Shown here: piece after piece, positions 63,950 through 64,000 of the stretch | How positions within the stretch are numbered: the stretch's first letter is position 1 | How the letters are laid out: every line of letters starts with the position of its first letter | Assembly: GCA_028683855.1 (NCBI GenBank) | Contig: JAQUHA010000004.1 | Coordinates: 1-64,000, forward strand | Length of the DNA stretch: 64,000 nucleotides | Direction: 5' to 3' | From: Desulfuromonadaceae bacterium | GTDB taxonomy: Bacteria > Desulfobacterota > Desulfuromonadia > Geobacterales > Pseudopelobacteraceae | Position numbers and translations under genes: made by a program | Notes under the pieces: model-generated | Database searches by the model: none | The model's input: the letters and a program-made list of their open reading frames with translations, nothing else | Told to the model about the DNA's origin: nothing

Positions 63950-64000
63950 CTAAACAGGCAGAACGAAAGAGAAGGTGCTCCCTTTCCCCAGATCACTCTC
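63950..64000 (-). CDS. C-terminal end of a sensor histidine kinase (cut by the window edge)
   Basis: The last 16 codons before a TAG at 63952-63950 read ESDLGKGSTFSFVLPV, the typical end of the GHKL ATPase domain (G2 box GKGSTF, then FxLP) of a two-component or hybrid kinase. The start is beyond the right edge. Same strand as the chemosensory genes and 55 bp upstream of cheW, so it may be the first gene of the unit or an independent kinase feeding it. Confidence 0.8.
   Translation of the reverse strand, partial: ESDLGKGSTFSFVLPV

Noticed and set aside
1..64000. tRNA, rRNA, IS element, prophage or CRISPR array
   Set aside because: No tRNA-like cloverleaf, transposase frame, long terminal inverted repeats or regular direct repeats were seen in the gaps.

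Overview
The window looks like chromosome of a Geobacter-type bacterium (Desulfuromonadota, formerly delta-Proteobacteria). The reasons are the gene mix and two features together: a Gram-negative envelope (BamD, outer-membrane barrels, lipoproteins, PBP1A) with a pentaheme cytochrome c, and an MvhADG/HdrA-type hydrogenase module with a Wsp/Frz-style chemosensory cluster. Base composition is moderate (mid-40s % GC by eye). The species cannot be fixed from the sequence alone. Coding density is very high. I saw no tRNA, rRNA, IS element, prophage or CRISPR array.

Region 1 (120-23131, all minus strand): one uninterrupted head-to-tail array of 23 intact genes plus a gene remnant, with gaps of at most about 140 bp, reading from 23131 down. 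It starts with an outer-membrane barrel. It then carries three successive pairs of an NTF2/SnoaL-like protein followed by a DJ-1/PfpI protein, interleaved with an MBL hydrolase, a porin, a benzoylformate-decarboxylase-like TPP enzyme and a VOC protein. Next come an AGE-type barrel protein and a partner-switching module: STAS, glycogen debranching enzyme GlgX, STAS, RsbW-like kinase, nitroreductase, Cache-HAMP-SpoIIE phosphatase. The array ends with an orphan periplasmic binding protein, two AEC transporters, a YhcH/TabA protein and a Kef-type antiporter. The core (AGE, STAS, GlgX, STAS, kinase, phosphatase) recalls the cyanobacterial icfG cluster that links Rsb-type switching to carbon metabolism. 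Directly after the antiporter lies a decayed tail of a TolC/NodT-type efflux outer-membrane protein.

Region 2 (23428-44616): mostly housekeeping. It holds recN-nadK, an L,D-transpeptidase convergent with PBP1A, glmS with a DTW-domain gene, plsY-lipoprotein-bamD, an unfamiliar 442-residue Rossmann-like protein, a five-heme cytochrome, valS, a DUF3943-like envelope protein, a phosphohexomutase, and nifU-nifS closed by a strong terminator.

Region 3 (44701-48961): sucB-lpd-pyk on the plus strand. A dehydrogenase E1 subunit is absent.

Region 4 (48996-64000, minus strand): a second long unit in which almost every gene overlaps or touches the next. From right to left it has the tail of a sensor histidine kinase, CheW, a CheW-like protein, an MCP with a periplasmic Cache domain, CheB, CheR-TPR, a CheA-REC hybrid, a single REC protein, and an Hpt-REC-REC-GGDEF diguanylate cyclase. 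It continues without a break into [NiFe] hydrogenase small and large subunits, the maturation protease, HdrA, MvhD and a TusA-like protein. The signalling half matches the Wsp design (chemosensory array driving c-di-GMP synthesis). Its 4-nt overlap with the hydrogenase genes is the most striking feature of the window and suggests that a Wsp-like pathway and a soluble electron-confurcating/bifurcating hydrogenase are made, and perhaps work, together.
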